From assembly GCF_021391675.1 (NCBI RefSeq), contig NZ_CP090096.1, forward strand, positions 186,001-250,000: DNA of 64,000 nucleotides. Reading direction: 5' to 3'. Of the stretch, positions 27,094 through 36,776 are shown in pieces (within the stretch, counting starts at the first letter, position 1; the number at the start of each line of letters is the position of its first letter). The stretch comes from Neorhizobium galegae (GTDB lineage: Bacteria > Pseudomonadota > Alphaproteobacteria > Rhizobiales > Rhizobiaceae). Below the pieces are notes generated by a model. The model worked only from the letters and a program-made list of their open reading frames with translations. It made no database searches and was not told where the DNA came from. Position numbers and translations under genes: made by a program.

Positions 27094-27669
27094 TCAGACA
27101 GTCTTCTGCCGCATATGGCTGACGGTGAGCCAAACAGCTGAGACAAGAAAATAGAAGGCACCGAGACCAGCATAACCCGCAACATTGGCGATCGAAGGTG
27201 CGTCGGGCTTCAGCGCTTGCGCGATGAAGAATGCGCCCGCTACGGCGGACTGACCGCCGCTCAGGATCATTGCCCACTGCCCCCCGCTTGTCTTCCACCG
27301 CCGAACCGCCGTGCCGAGCTGCGAGAGGCCGGAGAATATTGCCCAGAGACCGAAAACGCCAAGGACCCAGTTCATACTCATTGTAAGAGCGACGACGACC
27401 GCAACGGTCATCACCGAACTGACAGCCACGTTGATCGCTTGGCTCCGGTTATGTGCCAGACCGCCGTTTCGTGTGGCATCGACATAGTTGGCGGCAGCAT
27501 CCCAGGCGGGATAGATGATCAGCAAGACCGCCGCTGCGGAGAAGGACTGGCGGCCAGCCGTCAATGCTGCCGCGACCCAGATGACGGAGAAGGCGGCTCG
27601 CGCAAAATAGTACCGCTTCAACCAATAATCCTTGCCGTTCACGGCGAAGCTCGTTTGGTAGTTTGCCAT
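27094..27669 (-). CDS. Small multi-pass membrane protein, DUF308/HdeD-like
   Basis: 191-aa protein with about six hydrophobic helices (SVIWVAAALTAG, AAVLLIIYPAWDAA, VAVVVALTMSMNWVLG, FYFLVSAVWLTV). It resembles DUF308-type membrane proteins and has no catalytic motif. ATG 27669 follows AAGGA at a good distance, and the eight extra codons of the longer frame lack one. The gene is monocistronic as far as can be seen. Role unknown. Confidence 0.7.
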   Translation of the reverse strand: MANYQTSFAVNGKDYWLKRYYFARAAFSVIWVAAALTAGRQSFSAAAVLLIIYPAWDAAANYVDATRNGGLAHNRSQAINVAVSSVMTVAVVVALTMSMNWVLGVFGLWAIFSGLSQLGTAVRRWKTSGGQWAMILSGGQSAVAGAFFIAQALKPDAPSIANVAGYAGLGAFYFLVSAVWLTVSHMRQKTV

Positions 27670-27693
27670 GGTAAGATCCTTATTTTGTTTCAA

Positions 27694-28206
27694 TGAGTTG
27701 GCTTTTCACGCCCGAAGCGTATTGGAGATCACACGTAACCGACGTGCTTGCCAAAGGGTGTCTGAGCGCCCCAGTTTCCTTTGCCGATTCGTTCGCTCTC
27801 GCCCGAAAGTTTTCGGGGCGGGCTATATTGCGTAGAAGCCGGTTCCTCAGCCTCCCTCGCACATGGGCCATCCAGGCTGAACGTATCTTCATCGACGCCG
27901 GTCCGGCCTCGATCTATGTGCCGACGTTCCAGGGCGTCGTTGATGGCGGACTGTCTTTTCGCGACCCATCGGCCGTCGGGGTCCGTCAGGATGGAGTTTG
28001 TCTGGCCGATGTCGACCGGGGCCGATGGTGACGTTGCTGAGATCGGCGCGATTTTCCCTATTCTTCGTCTGCTCATCCTGCTTGCTCCGTTCCTTTTGAT
28101 TTGCCGTCGCCCAGCAAAAACTCTTGCGAGCATGAGAGGGTCGCCATCGATGATCTTGCTCGCCATCACCGTGTCTCAGTGGCTGCACTTTCGGCCAACA
28201 CTCTGT
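27694..28206. other. About 510 bp of apparently degenerate sequence
   Basis: Open frames of 99-173 codons exist on both strands, but none has a convincing start, ribosome-binding site or family. The stretch lies directly downstream of a signal-peptide stub on the minus strand, so it may be the decayed body of that gene plus unrelated sequence. Confidence 0.4.
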
Positions 28207-28284
28207 TTAGACAGGCGCCGCCATATAGACCTGCGATGCGATAGACAGCCCGAGCACGAGGGCGGGGAGAATATTCTTCATCAT
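28207..28284 (-). pseudogene. 25-codon signal-peptide stub, probable remnant of a secreted-protein gene
   Basis: The reading frame from ATG 28284 encodes MMKNILPALVLGLSIASQ and ends after 25 codons. This is a textbook Sec signal peptide with essentially no mature protein. AGGAAG lies 7 bases upstream, and an operator matching that of the TetR gene lies just in front. It therefore looks like the target gene of that regulator, truncated by an early stop. A genuine tiny membrane peptide is the alternative. Confidence 0.5.
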
Positions 28285-28292
28285 TTCAATTC

Positions 28293-28308
28293 TTCCTACT
28301 AGTTGGTA
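28293..28308. promoter_or_regulatory. TetR operator copy 2 (in front of signal-peptide stub)
   Basis: TTCCTACTAGTTGGTA matches the reverse complement of the site upstream of the TetR gene (TACCTACTAGAAGGTA) at 13 of 16 positions. It lies about 10 bases upstream of the stub's ATG. Confidence 0.6.
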
Positions 28309-28331
28309 GTTTCTTTCGACGTAGAAATCCG

Positions 28332-28354
28332 CCGGGCGGCTTGTCTCCGCCCGG
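28332..28354 (-). terminator. Hairpin after the TetR gene
   Basis: A perfect 8-bp stem CCGGGCGG/CCGCCCGG with a 7-base loop starts 5 bases beyond the TetR stop. Only a short T-rich tract (GGATTTC) follows, so termination may be partial. It separates tetR from the stub gene, which has its own operator. Confidence 0.6.
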
Positions 28355-28358
28355 AACG

Positions 28359-28949
28359 TTATTGGACGACCGCCGGAGACAGACGCTCCAGAGTGGGCGC
28401 CAGAATGGTGGCAAACACTTCCGGGGTGCCGTAAGCACGCGCGGACAGCATAGCTCCGTGGACGGATGCCATGAACGCTTCCGCCTCAACGCGAGGCTCG
28501 CTCGAAAGCCTCAAAGCCCCCTGCTGTGAACCGCGCTCCATGACCGAGGTCAGCCACGTCGAGGCAAAGCGGAAAAAAGCTCTTACTTCTGCTGCGACTT
28601 CCGGTGGCAAGGAGGGCAGCTCGCTCGCAAGCAGAGCGCAGACACAAAAAGGCCTGCTCGCGTCCTCAATACATTGGGCCCAATGACCCGCGTAGATTTT
28701 GAGGAGTTCGAGCGGGTTCTGCACGTTCTGTTCCAGCGCCGCCACGCCTGCCTCTCCCTCCTCACGGTATCGCTGCACAAGCGTGCGAACCAAGTCGATC
28801 TTGCTCGGAAAATGGTGATGGATACTGGCCTTCCGGATTCCAACGACTCCAGCGATATCGGCATAGCTAAAACCGTTATAGCCTCCGCTCATGATCAAAG
28901 TTCGCGCAGAAGCAAGGATTTCGTCGGCGGTTGTCAGAAGGTTGCTCAT
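28359..28949 (-). CDS. TetR/AcrR-family transcriptional regulator
   Basis: 196-aa regulator. The N-terminal TetR helix-turn-helix covers about 8-55 (ILASARTLIMSGGYNGFSY, IRKASIHHHFPSKIDLV) and is followed by an all-helical ligand domain that resembles LmrA/YxaF-type C-termini. ATG 28949 is 11 bp from an upstream near-palindrome, so autorepression is likely. Target candidates are the signal-peptide stub, which shares the operator, and possibly adhP on the other side. Confidence 0.9.
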   Translation of the reverse strand: MSNLLTTADEILASARTLIMSGGYNGFSYADIAGVVGIRKASIHHHFPSKIDLVRTLVQRYREEGEAGVAALEQNVQNPLELLKIYAGHWAQCIEDASRPFCVCALLASELPSLPPEVAAEVRAFFRFASTWLTSVMERGSQQGALRLSSEPRVEAEAFMASVHGAMLSARAYGTPEVFATILAPTLERLSPAVVQ

Positions 28950-28959
28950 CGGCTATGTC

Positions 28960-28975
28960 TACCTTCTAGTAGGTA
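28960..28975. promoter_or_regulatory. TetR operator copy 1
   Basis: TACCTTCTAGTAGGTA is a near-perfect palindrome (core CTAG, outer TACCT/AGGTA) 11 bp in front of the TetR start codon. The same element recurs at 28293-28308. Confidence 0.65.
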
Positions 28976-29145
28976 TGCAGTCAACAACAAAGTTGATGAT
29001 GCAGGAATTGCATTAGTGTCATCAATGTCTGATGCGCCCGCCCAGTGATCTGGGAGGTGTCGCCACACAAATTCGGATAGCCGTCGTTTCTCGTTCGGAT
29101 GGCAGGTCTTCCAGAGTGCCGTCTAAGCCAGCGAGGGTTCCGCGA

Positions 29146-29159
29146 TTGCGCTGGGTCAA
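29146..29159 (+). promoter_or_regulatory. FNR/FixK-like box upstream of adhP (weak)
   Basis: TTGCG-CTGG-GTCAA matches the rhizobial TTGAY-N4-RTCAA consensus in the whole right half and three of five bases of the left. The centre is 72 bp before the ATG of adhP, which would give a 31-base leader if transcription starts 41.5 bp downstream. Confidence 0.4.
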
Positions 29160-29224
29160 TGAAACGGCCCTCGCCCAGGAATAATCGTTGCGGCATTCAT
29201 GCCTTCCACAACAAGGAGACGAAC

Positions 29225-30262
29225 ATGAAGCGAACGATGAAAGCCGCTGTCGTGCATCAATTCGGCAAGCCACTTGCGATCGAATGCGTCCCGGTGCCCG
29301 TACCGGGCCCAGGCGAAATCCTCGTTAAGGTCATGGCCTGCGGCGTCTGCCACACCGACCTTCACGCCGCCGATGGCGATTGGCCCGTCAAGCCCAGCCC
29401 GCCGTTCATTCCCGGACACGAGGCGGCCGGCATTGTCGTCGAGCTCGGCCCAGGAGTGACGGGATTGAAGGAAGGTGACGCCGTCGGCGTCGCCTGGCTG
29501 CACGACGCATGTCTCGCTTGCGAATATTGCGAGACCGGCTGGGAGACGCTTTGCGAGCACCAGCACAATACCGGCTATAGCTGTAACGGCGGCTTTGCCG
29601 AATATGTCATCGCCTCCGCCGCCTTCGCCGCAAGACTGCCGCAGAATGTCGATTTCGCGGCGATCTCGCCGATCCTCTGCGCCGGCGTGACCACCTACAA
29701 GGGGCTCAAGGAGACCGAAGCGAAACCCGGCGAATGGGTGGCGATCTCCGGCATCGGCGGGCTCGGCCATGTCGCAATTCAATATGCCAAGGCGATGGGC
29801 TTCCATGTGGTGGCGCTCGACGTCAGCCCGGAAAAGCTGGAGCTTGCCCGCAGCCTGGGCGCGGATCTCGCCGTGGATGCCCGCTCGCTGACCGCGGTCG
29901 AGGACACGCTGAAGGCAACCGGCGGCGGCGCGCACGGCGTGCTGGTCACCGCCGTCTCGCCGCCGGCTTTCTCCCAAGCAATCCGGATGGTAAGACGCAA
30001 GGGAACGGTCAGCCTGGTCGGCCTACCGCCCGGCGAGTTCCCGACGCCGATCTTCGACGTCGTACTCAAACGCATCACGCTGCGCGGCTCGATCGTCGGG
30101 ACAAGGCGTGATCTCGATGAGGCGATCACCTTTGCCACCGAAGGCAAGGTCAAGGCGGAGATCCACAAGGCGCAGCTCGAAGACATCAACGACATCTTCG
30201 CACGCCTGAAGGACGGCAAGATCGATGGGCGCATGGTGCTGGATTTCTCATCTGCATCCTGA
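29225..30262 (+). CDS. adhP: Zinc-dependent alcohol dehydrogenase, AdhP-like
   Basis: 345-aa medium-chain dehydrogenase. The catalytic zinc region is [15 protein letters not shown] plus GHEAAGIV. Structural zinc cysteines are in [17 protein letters not shown], though the first Cys position differs slightly from CxxCxxCx7C. The NAD site is [18 protein letters not shown] 29225 has AAGGAGACGAAC upstream; the open frame leftward to 29099 lacks such a site. A likely role is reduction of aldehyde or oxidation of ethanol-type alcohols during oxygen limitation, given the FNR-like boxes here and in front of the next genes. Confidence 0.9.
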   Translation: MKRTMKAAVVHQFGKPLAIECVPVPVPGPGEILVKVMACGVCHTDLHAADGDWPVKPSPPFIPGHEAAGIVVELGPGVTGLKEGDAVGVAWLHDACLACEYCETGWETLCEHQHNTGYSCNGGFAEYVIASAAFAARLPQNVDFAAISPILCAGVTTYKGLKETEAKPGEWVAISGIGGLGHVAIQYAKAMGFHVVALDVSPEKLELARSLGADLAVDARSLTAVEDTLKATGGGAHGVLVTAVSPPAFSQAIRMVRRKGTVSLVGLPPGEFPTPIFDVVLKRITLRGSIVGTRRDLDEAITFATEGKVKAEIHKAQLEDINDIFARLKDGKIDGRMVLDFSSAS

Positions 30263-30302
30263 TCATCATACACGACAGTTCGTGGATCGCGGCGTCTTCA
30301 CA

Positions 30303-30316
30303 TTGAGCTGCGTCAA
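30303..30316 (+). promoter_or_regulatory. FNR/FixK-like box upstream of the pta-like gene
   Basis: TTGAG-CTGC-GTCAA differs from the TTGAY-N4-RTCAA consensus at one position. The centre is 56 bp from the ATG at 30366, giving a 15-base leader under class II spacing. Confidence 0.6.
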
Positions 30317-30365
30317 GGAAAGCGCCGCCGTTCCGGGCGACACAGGTCACCGTGGGCGCCCTCTC

Positions 30366-31343
30366 ATGCGCTCTCGGCGAAAGGAACAGGTCGATCCCGT
30401 GGATATCATGCTCAGACATCACGGCCGTTACGAGGCCATCATCCGCCAAGCGATTTCGCTGCCGGCGATGCGGACGGCCGTGGTCCATCCGTGTTCGACG
30501 GAAACCCTGCGTTCCGCCGTGGAACTCAAGGCACAGGGCTTTCTTGATCCCATCCTGGTCGGCCCGGAGCGGAAGATCAGGGCAATAGCCGACGCCGCGG
30601 AACTTTCACTCGCCGGCATCGACATCGAGCCTGTCGAGCACAGCCATGCCGCAGCCGACCGCAGCGTCGAACTTGCCTCAATCGGCAAAGTCGCCGCCTT
30701 GATGAAAGGCAGCCTGCACAGCGATGAATTGATGTCAGCAGTTGTCGCACCGGCGTCAGGACTGAAGACCGGCCGGCGCATGAGCCATGTCTACGTCATG
30801 GACATTCCGGCCTATGACAAGCTGCTGATCGTCACCGACGCGGCAATCAACATCCAGCCGGATCTCGATCAGAAACGCGATATCTGCCAGAATGCCGTCG
30901 ACCTGATGCATCTTCTCGGCGTCGAAAGACCGCTGGTGGCGGTGCTGGCCGCCGTCGAGACCGTCAACAGCAAGATGCCTTCGACGCTGGACGCGGCGGC
31001 CCTGACCGTCATGGCCGCGCGCGGGCAGATTGAAGGCGCGATTGTCGACGGGCCACTCGCCTTCGACAACGCAATCAGCATCGAGGCCGCGCAGGCCAAA
31101 TCCATCGCCTCTCCAGTTGCCGGGCATGCAGACATCCTGCTGGTTCCCGATCTCGAAGCGGGCAACATGCTGGCCAAGCAGCTCATTTATTTCGCCGGTG
31201 CAGACGCTGCGGGACTGGTCCTCGGCGCCCGGGTTCCTATCATACTGACAAGCCGAGCAGACCCGGCCAAGGTTCGAACGGCCTCGGCCGCTCTTGCGAG
31301 GCTCAGCGCTGCGAAACGACTTGAAGCAAGGATGCCTCCATGA
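30366..31343 (+). CDS. Phosphate acetyl/butyryltransferase family protein (Pta-like)
   Basis: 325-aa protein of the PTA_PTB fold. Family tracts are ALKAQGFLDPILVGP-like (VELKAQGFLDPILVGPE), ITDAAINIQPDLDQK-like (IVTDAAINIQPDLD) and the C-terminal GHADILLVPDLEAGNML. Family members move acyl groups between CoA and phosphate in acetate metabolism. I place the start at ATG 30366, consistent with the FNR-like box; ATG 30408 is an alternative. No acetate kinase gene follows, so the usual pta-ackA pair is incomplete here. Confidence 0.83.
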   Translation: MRSRRKEQVDPVDIMLRHHGRYEAIIRQAISLPAMRTAVVHPCSTETLRSAVELKAQGFLDPILVGPERKIRAIADAAELSLAGIDIEPVEHSHAAADRSVELASIGKVAALMKGSLHSDELMSAVVAPASGLKTGRRMSHVYVMDIPAYDKLLIVTDAAINIQPDLDQKRDICQNAVDLMHLLGVERPLVAVLAAVETVNSKMPSTLDAAALTVMAARGQIEGAIVDGPLAFDNAISIEAAQAKSIASPVAGHADILLVPDLEAGNMLAKQLIYFAGADAAGLVLGARVPIILTSRADPAKVRTASAALARLSAAKRLEARMPP

Positions 31344-31499
31344 TGCAAAGGGAGCGGCGCGGTTGAACTGGACGTTGAATTTGATTGCCGGCGGCCTGCC
31401 GCCTCGCGCGTGGCCGGAGTTTATCCCTGCGTAGGCCGATCCTTGTTCAACGGCAGCGCCAACTGCAAACGCGGCTCGAAGCGTGCGGCCCGCCTTAGA

Positions 31500-31513
31500 T
31501 TGATCGCGGTCAA
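31500..31513 (+). promoter_or_regulatory. FNR/FixK box (perfect consensus) upstream of exporter operon
   Basis: TTGAT-CGCG-GTCAA matches TTGAY-N4-RTCAA exactly. With class II spacing transcription would begin near 31548. That is downstream of the ATG at 31537 but 25 bases before the GTG at 31573, so it supports the shorter start of the next gene. Confidence 0.75.
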
Positions 31514-31572
31514 GGTGGCTCCGCCAGGAATGGCCGATGAACACCTGTTCCCACCTGAAAGGAATAGAGCCT

Positions 31573-32646
31573 GTGTTGAGCCGTAAATTGAAATTTGGCC
31601 TCGCTGTCATCGCCGCTGCGGGTATCGGGTATTTCGCGTGGCGCTATTACGACATGCGACTTTCGGCAGAGGCCATGCCGGGCATCGCCAGTGGAAACGG
31701 CCGCATCGAGGCAGTCGAGATTGATATCGCGGCGCGGACGGCCGGACGGCTTTCTGATATTCTGGTCAAGGAAGGCAACTTGGTCAAAGCCGGCGCAGTC
31801 GTCGCCCGCATGGATATCGAACAGCTCGCCGCCCAGAAGCGGGAAGCGGAAGCCCAGCTTGCCAGGGCCAGGATCGGTATCGACACCGCGAAAAGCCTCG
31901 TCGTCCAGCGCCAGGCGGAAAAGGAAGCCGCGGCCGCAACCGTCTCCCAGAACGAGGTCCAGTTGCAATCGGCCCGCAAGCGGCTGGCCCGTAGCGAGCA
32001 GATGAGCCGCAGCGGATCGGTTTCCGAGCAATTGCTGGACGACGACCGCGCCCGCGTCGAAGGAGGGGTCGCAACCGTCTCGGCGGCCAAAGCCAATCTT
32101 GCGGCGACCGATGCGGCAATCGGTGCGGCGCAGTCGCAAGTCGTGGATGCCGAGGCCGCGGTCGAGGCGGTGCAGGCGACCGTCGCGCGGATCGACGCCG
32201 ATCTGCGCGATTCCGAGCTCAAGGCGCCGCGCGACGGACGGGTGCAATATCTCGTGGCGCAGCCGGGCGAAGTGGTCGCCGCCGGCGGCCGCGTGCTCAA
32301 CATCCTCGATGTCGGCGATGTCTACATGACGTTCTTCCTTCCGACCGGGGAAGCTGGGCGCACCCCGATCGGCAGCGAAGCTCGCATCGTGCTCGATGCC
32401 GCCCCTCAATATGTCATTCCAGCCCGGATATCCTTTGTGTCCGATGTCGCGCAATTCACGCCAAAGACAGTGGAGACCGAAGAGGAACGCCAGAAGCTGA
32501 TGTTCCGCCTGCGCGCGCGCGTCTCTCCGGAACTGCTCCAGAAATATATCGCACAGGTCAAGACGGGGTTGCCGGGCCGGACCTATGTGAAGCTCGATCC
32601 CGCCGCAGAGTGGCCGGCGGCGCTGTCACGGCCGATCACCCCATGA
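31573..32646 (+). CDS. HlyD-family membrane-fusion protein (YhiI/YbhG-like)
   Basis: 357-aa periplasmic adaptor. It has an N-terminal anchor ([19 protein letters not shown]), a first lipoyl half ([20 protein letters not shown]), a long alpha-helical hairpin with heptad Ala/Gln/Glu (about 85-200), a second lipoyl half ([20 protein letters not shown]) and a beta-barrel. The GTG start is supported by AAAGGA upstream and by the FNR box position; ATG 31537 is the alternative. It overlaps the following ABC gene by 4 bp (ATGA) and forms an exporter with the next two proteins. Confidence 0.88.
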   Translation: MLSRKLKFGLAVIAAAGIGYFAWRYYDMRLSAEAMPGIASGNGRIEAVEIDIAARTAGRLSDILVKEGNLVKAGAVVARMDIEQLAAQKREAEAQLARARIGIDTAKSLVVQRQAEKEAAAATVSQNEVQLQSARKRLARSEQMSRSGSVSEQLLDDDRARVEGGVATVSAAKANLAATDAAIGAAQSQVVDAEAAVEAVQATVARIDADLRDSELKAPRDGRVQYLVAQPGEVVAAGGRVLNILDVGDVYMTFFLPTGEAGRTPIGSEARIVLDAAPQYVIPARISFVSDVAQFTPKTVETEEERQKLMFRLRARVSPELLQKYIAQVKTGLPGRTYVKLDPAAEWPAALSRPITP

Positions 32647-35399
32647 GCCCGGAGCAGCAGGCGAAGGGCACCCCGGCGGAACCCGCCTATGTGGCGCGGT
32701 TGGCGGCTGTCGGCCATTCCTACGGCAAGACGCGCGCCATCGACGGCATAAGTCTCGACTTGCCGTCCGGGCGTATGATCGGCCTGATTGGCCCGGACGG
32801 GGTGGGCAAATCCTCGCTGCTTTCGCTGATTTCCGGAGCACGCCAGGTCCAGACGGGCGAGATCGAAGTGCTTGGCGGCGACATGCGTAGCGCCCGTTAC
32901 CGCGATCGCACCTGCCCGGCCATTGCCTATATGCCGCAGGGGCTCGGCAAGAACCTCTATCCGACGCTATCGGTGTTCGAGAATGCCGATTTCTTCGCCC
33001 GCCTGTTCGGCCAGGGCCGAGAGGAGCGGGAATACCGCATTGCAACCCTTCTGAAACGCACCGGCCTTTCGGGCTTCGAGGACCGCCCCGCCGGCAAGCT
33101 TTCGGGCGGCATGAAACAGAAGCTCGGCCTCTGCTGCGCCCTCATTCACGATCCGGACCTTTTGATTCTCGACGAGCCTACGACCGGCGTCGATCCGCTG
33201 TCGCGCCGGCAGTTCTGGAGCCTCGTCGACGATATCCGGAGGGAGCGGCCGGAGATGAGCGTGATCGTTGCGACCGCCTATATGGAGGAAGCGGCGCGTT
33301 TCGACTGGCTGGCGGTCATGGATGCCGGAAAAGTGCTGGCGACCGGCACGCCGCGCGAAATCCTTGCCCATACCGGCGCCGCCACGCTCGACGATGCCTT
33401 CATTGCGCTGATGCCGGAGGAGAGGCGGGCCACGCACAAGGCCATTCCGCTTCATCCGCCGGCGGATTTCGACGCGGCGGAATTTGCCATCGAGGCGGAA
33501 GGCCTGACCATGCGCTTCGGCGATTTCACGGCGGTGGACGATGTCAGCTTCCGCATCCGCCGCGGCGAGATCTTTGGCTTCCTCGGCTCGAACGGCTGCG
33601 GCAAGTCCACGACGATGAAGATGCTGACTGGCTTGCTGCCGGCAAGCGAGGGCACGGCGAAGCTGTTCGGCAAGAAGGTGGACCCGAAGGACATGGATGT
33701 CCGGAGGCGTGTCGGCTACATGAGCCAGGCCTTCTCGCTCTATACAGAGCTGACGGTCCGGCAGAACCTCGACCTGCATGCGCGGCTGTTTCGGCTGCCG
33801 GCCGACACGATTTCGGCCCGGATCGAGGAAATGGGCCGGCGTTTCGAGCTTATGGACGTCATGGACGCACTGCCGGACGGCTTGCCTCTCGGTGTCCGGC
33901 AGCGGCTTTCGCTGGCGGTGGCACTGATCCATTCGCCGGAGGTGCTGATCCTCGACGAACCGACTTCGGGCGTCGATCCGATCGCCCGCGACCAGCTGTG
34001 GGCGGCGCTGATCGAGCTCTCCCGCAAAGACCACGTCACCATATTCATCTCCACCCATTTCATGAACGAGGCGGAGCGCTGCGACCGCATATCGCTGATG
34101 CATGCCGGCAAGGTGCTGGTGAGCGATACACCCGATGCGATCCGCAAAAACCGCTATGCCACGACGCTGGAGGAAGCGTTCATCGCCTATCTCGAAGATG
34201 CGATCGGCGGGACGGCCACTTCATCCGCGCCAGAGGAAGACGGGCGCAAGTTCGGCGACGCTCGTCGGCACCGCGCCTTCGACCTACGCCGCATCTGGAG
34301 CTACAGCCTTCGTGAAACGCTGGAGATCCGCCGCGACCCCATCCGCGCCACTTTGGCGCTGATCGGCAGCGTCATCCTGATGTTCGTGATCGGCTACGGC
34401 ATCAACATGGACGTCAAGGACCTGACGTTTGCGGTTCTCGACCGTGACGATACGGTCGCCAGCCGCGACTATATCGCCAACATCGCCGGCTCCCGCTATT
34501 TCATCGAGCAGCCGCCGCTTGCAGATTATGCCGATCTCGACAGGCGCATGCGCGACGGTACGCTGAAGCTGGCGATCGAGATCCCCGCCGGCTTTGCCGA
34601 ACATGTCGCCCGCGGCCACGACGTCGAGATCGGCGCGTGGATCGACGGCGCCATGCCGCAACGGGCGGAAACGACGCGCGGCTACGTGCAGGGCATGCAT
34701 GCCCATTGGCTGGCGCAGAAGGCGCGCGAGATCTACGGCGATGCGGCAAGCGGGCAGTTCTCGATCGAGACCCGCTTCCGCTACAATCCCGGCATCGAAA
34801 GCCTGGTGGCGATGGTGCCGGCCGTCATTCCGCTGCTGCTTCTGCTGATCCCGGCGATGCTCGCGGCGCTGTCGGTGGTGCGGGAGAAGGAACTCGGCTC
34901 GATCGTCAATTTCTACGTGACACCGGTGACGCGGCTGGAATTCCTCATCGGCAAGCAGCTTCCCTACCTGGCGCTCGGCATGATGAACGCCGTGCTCCTG
35001 TGGCTGTTCGCGGTCCTGGTGTTTCAGGTGCCGTTCACCGGCAGCCTGCTGGCCTTTGCCACAGCCGCTCTTCTCTATGTCGCTTTCGCGACCGCCTTCG
35101 GCCTCCTCGTCTCGACTTTCATGTCGAGCCAGATCGCCGCGATCTTCGGGACGACGCTGTTGACGATCATACCGGCCGTGCAGTTCGCCGGGATGATCGA
35201 TCCGGTCTCCTCGCTTCAGGGCATCGGGGCGTTCATCGGCCAGATCTATCCGACGACCTATTTCAACATTATCTCTCGGGGCACTTTCTCCAAGGGCCTC
35301 GGCTTCGAAAACCTTTTAGGGGCTTTCCTGCCGCTCATTGTTGCCGGGCCGCTGCTGATTGCGACGAGCGTCGTCTTTCTCAAGAAACAGGCTCGGTGA
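32643..35399 (+). CDS. RbbA/YhiH-type ABC exporter: two ATPase domains fused to an ABC-2 permease
   Basis: 918-aa protein, close to the roughly 910 aa of E. coli RbbA. ATPase 1 (about 10-240) has [21 protein letters not shown] and [13 protein letters not shown]. ATPase 2 (about 285-510) has GSNGCGKST and [13 protein letters not shown], but a degenerate signature ([11 protein letters not shown]). The C-terminal ABC-2 permease (about 560-918) has a periplasmic loop and five to six helices ending with a VVFLKK tail. It is in operon with the HlyD-type gene and a second permease. E. coli RbbA is linked to ribosomes, but the gene set fits export. Confidence 0.9.
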   Translation: MSPEQQAKGTPAEPAYVARLAAVGHSYGKTRAIDGISLDLPSGRMIGLIGPDGVGKSSLLSLISGARQVQTGEIEVLGGDMRSARYRDRTCPAIAYMPQGLGKNLYPTLSVFENADFFARLFGQGREEREYRIATLLKRTGLSGFEDRPAGKLSGGMKQKLGLCCALIHDPDLLILDEPTTGVDPLSRRQFWSLVDDIRRERPEMSVIVATAYMEEAARFDWLAVMDAGKVLATGTPREILAHTGAATLDDAFIALMPEERRATHKAIPLHPPADFDAAEFAIEAEGLTMRFGDFTAVDDVSFRIRRGEIFGFLGSNGCGKSTTMKMLTGLLPASEGTAKLFGKKVDPKDMDVRRRVGYMSQAFSLYTELTVRQNLDLHARLFRLPADTISARIEEMGRRFELMDVMDALPDGLPLGVRQRLSLAVALIHSPEVLILDEPTSGVDPIARDQLWAALIELSRKDHVTIFISTHFMNEAERCDRISLMHAGKVLVSDTPDAIRKNRYATTLEEAFIAYLEDAIGGTATSSAPEEDGRKFGDARRHRAFDLRRIWSYSLRETLEIRRDPIRATLALIGSVILMFVIGYGINMDVKDLTFAVLDRDDTVASRDYIANIAGSRYFIEQPPLADYADLDRRMRDGTLKLAIEIPAGFAEHVARGHDVEIGAWIDGAMPQRAETTRGYVQGMHAHWLAQKAREIYGDAASGQFSIETRFRYNPGIESLVAMVPAVIPLLLLLIPAMLAALSVVREKELGSIVNFYVTPVTRLEFLIGKQLPYLALGMMNAVLLWLFAVLVFQVPFTGSLLAFATAALLYVAFATAFGLLVSTFMSSQIAAIFGTTLLTIIPAVQFAGMIDPVSSLQGIGAFIGQIYPTTYFNIISRGTFSKGLGFENLLGAFLPLIVAGPLLIATSVVFLKKQAR

Positions 35400-35402
35400 A
35401 GC

Positions 35403-36515
35403 ATGCGGCTCGCCAATATCCTCCATCTCGGGATCAAGGAACTGCGCGGCCTGCTGCGCGATCCGATATTGCTCGGGCTGATCGTCTATTCCTTCACCAT
35501 CGCGGTCTATACGGAAGCAAAAGCAGTTCCAGAAACATTGAACAATGCGCCGATCGCGATCGTCGACGAGGACAATTCGCCGCTCTCGCGCCGGATCGCC
35601 GACTCTTTCCTGAAGCCCTATTTCAAGCCACCGGCGATGATCACGGCGGGCGAGATGGATGCTCGCATGGATGCCGGCACCGACACGTTCGCGCTCGATA
35701 TTCCGCCGAACTTCCAGAGCGACCTGATCGCCGGCAAATCCCCCGTCATCCAGCTCAATGTCGATGCGACCCGAATGACCCAGGCGTTTTCCGGATCCGG
35801 ATATGTACAGAACATCGTCTCGACCGAAGTCGCCGGTTTTGCCGCCGCGGATATCGATGATCGTATACCGTCGGTGGATCTGGCATTGCGCGCCCGGTTC
35901 AATCCCCAACTCAACCAGATGTGGTTCGCATCGGTGATGAACGTGATCAACAACGTCACCATGCTGGCGATCATCTTGACCGGAACAGCTCTCATCCGCG
36001 AGCGGGAACACGGGACGGTGGAGCATCTTCTGGTGATGCCTTTGACGCCGTTCGAAATCATGGCCGCAAAAGTGTGGTCGATGGGGCTGGTGGTGTTCGC
36101 TGCCACTCTGCTTTCGCTGATCTTCGTGGTGCAGGGATTGCTGAAGGTTCCGATCGAAGGATCGATCGTGCTGTTCATGGCGGGGGCGGCGCTCCACCTG
36201 CTGGCGGCGACCGCCATGGGGATCGCGCTCGCAACGCTTGCGGGTTCGATGCCGCAGTTCGGCCTGCTGCTGATGCTGGTGCTCCTGCCGCTGCAAATCC
36301 TCTCCGGCGCGACCACGCCCCGCGAAAGCATGCCGGAAGCGATCCAGACGATCATGCTTGCCGCGCCGAACACGCATTTCATCCTGCTCGCCCAGGCGAT
36401 CCTCTATCGCGGCGCCGGGTTCTCGGTGGTCTGGCCGCAGTTCCTCTGGCTCGCGAGCATCTCTGCGGGCCTCTTCGTGTTTTCGCTGCTCGGATTTCGT
36501 CGGTCGTTGCGATGA
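35403..36515 (+). CDS. ABC-2 type exporter permease (YhhJ-like)
   Basis: 370-aa permease. One N-terminal helix (LRDPILLGLIVYSFTIAVY) is followed by a large periplasmic domain and five C-terminal helices. The conserved tract EREHGTVEHLLVMPLTPFEIM precedes the core helices, and TTPRESMPEAIQ lies in the re-entrant region. It starts 3 bases after the RbbA-like stop. Together with the RbbA-fused permease it probably forms a heterodimeric pore. Confidence 0.9.
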   Translation: MRLANILHLGIKELRGLLRDPILLGLIVYSFTIAVYTEAKAVPETLNNAPIAIVDEDNSPLSRRIADSFLKPYFKPPAMITAGEMDARMDAGTDTFALDIPPNFQSDLIAGKSPVIQLNVDATRMTQAFSGSGYVQNIVSTEVAGFAAADIDDRIPSVDLALRARFNPQLNQMWFASVMNVINNVTMLAIILTGTALIREREHGTVEHLLVMPLTPFEIMAAKVWSMGLVVFAATLLSLIFVVQGLLKVPIEGSIVLFMAGAALHLLAATAMGIALATLAGSMPQFGLLLMLVLLPLQILSGATTPRESMPEAIQTIMLAAPNTHFILLAQAILYRGAGFSVVWPQFLWLASISAGLFVFSLLGFRRSLR

Positions 36516-36710
36516 GAACGGTCCGTTGACGAACATCGAGGACAGCCCTGGCCGCGGTCTTGCACTGGACCTAACCAAGAGACGAGACGATGCTGACAGT
36601 GGGATCCATCGTGACCCTTGGAGCCGATTGTGATCCGGCCAGGCGTCGGCGAGTACGGCGGCGGCCTGGAAGCCGTCGAGAAGGGCTTTTGCGGCTTCTA
36701 GAATTGAGCG

Positions 36711-36724
36711 TTGATCTACGTCAC
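36711..36724 (+). promoter_or_regulatory. FNR/FixK-like box upstream of DUF1488 gene
   Basis: TTGAT-CTAC-GTCAC has a perfect left half and one mismatch on the right. The centre is 59 bp from the ATG at 36777, which leaves an 18-base leader under class II spacing. The rest of the 261-bp gap before this gene shows no other gene. Confidence 0.55.
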
Positions 36725-36776
36725 TGCCGATACCTTCCCAATCGCTACTCTGCAGGAAACAGAGAAGGAGGGTGTC

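Noticed and set aside
26789-27298. A 169-codon minus-strand frame overlapping the DUF308-like gene
   Set aside because: It is Arg/Ser-rich without hydrophobic core or start signal and overlaps a better supported gene.
27781-28302. A 173-codon plus-strand frame across the stub region
   Set aside because: It reads through the operator and the antisense of the signal peptide, has no family resemblance and no ribosome-binding site.
32967-34103. A 378-codon minus-strand frame inside the RbbA-like gene
   Set aside because: It lies antisense to two ATPase domains with perfect Walker motifs.
35316-36578. A 420-codon minus-strand frame over the YhhJ-like permease
   Set aside because: It is extremely His/Arg/Gln-rich, as expected for the antisense of a membrane protein, and has no start signal.
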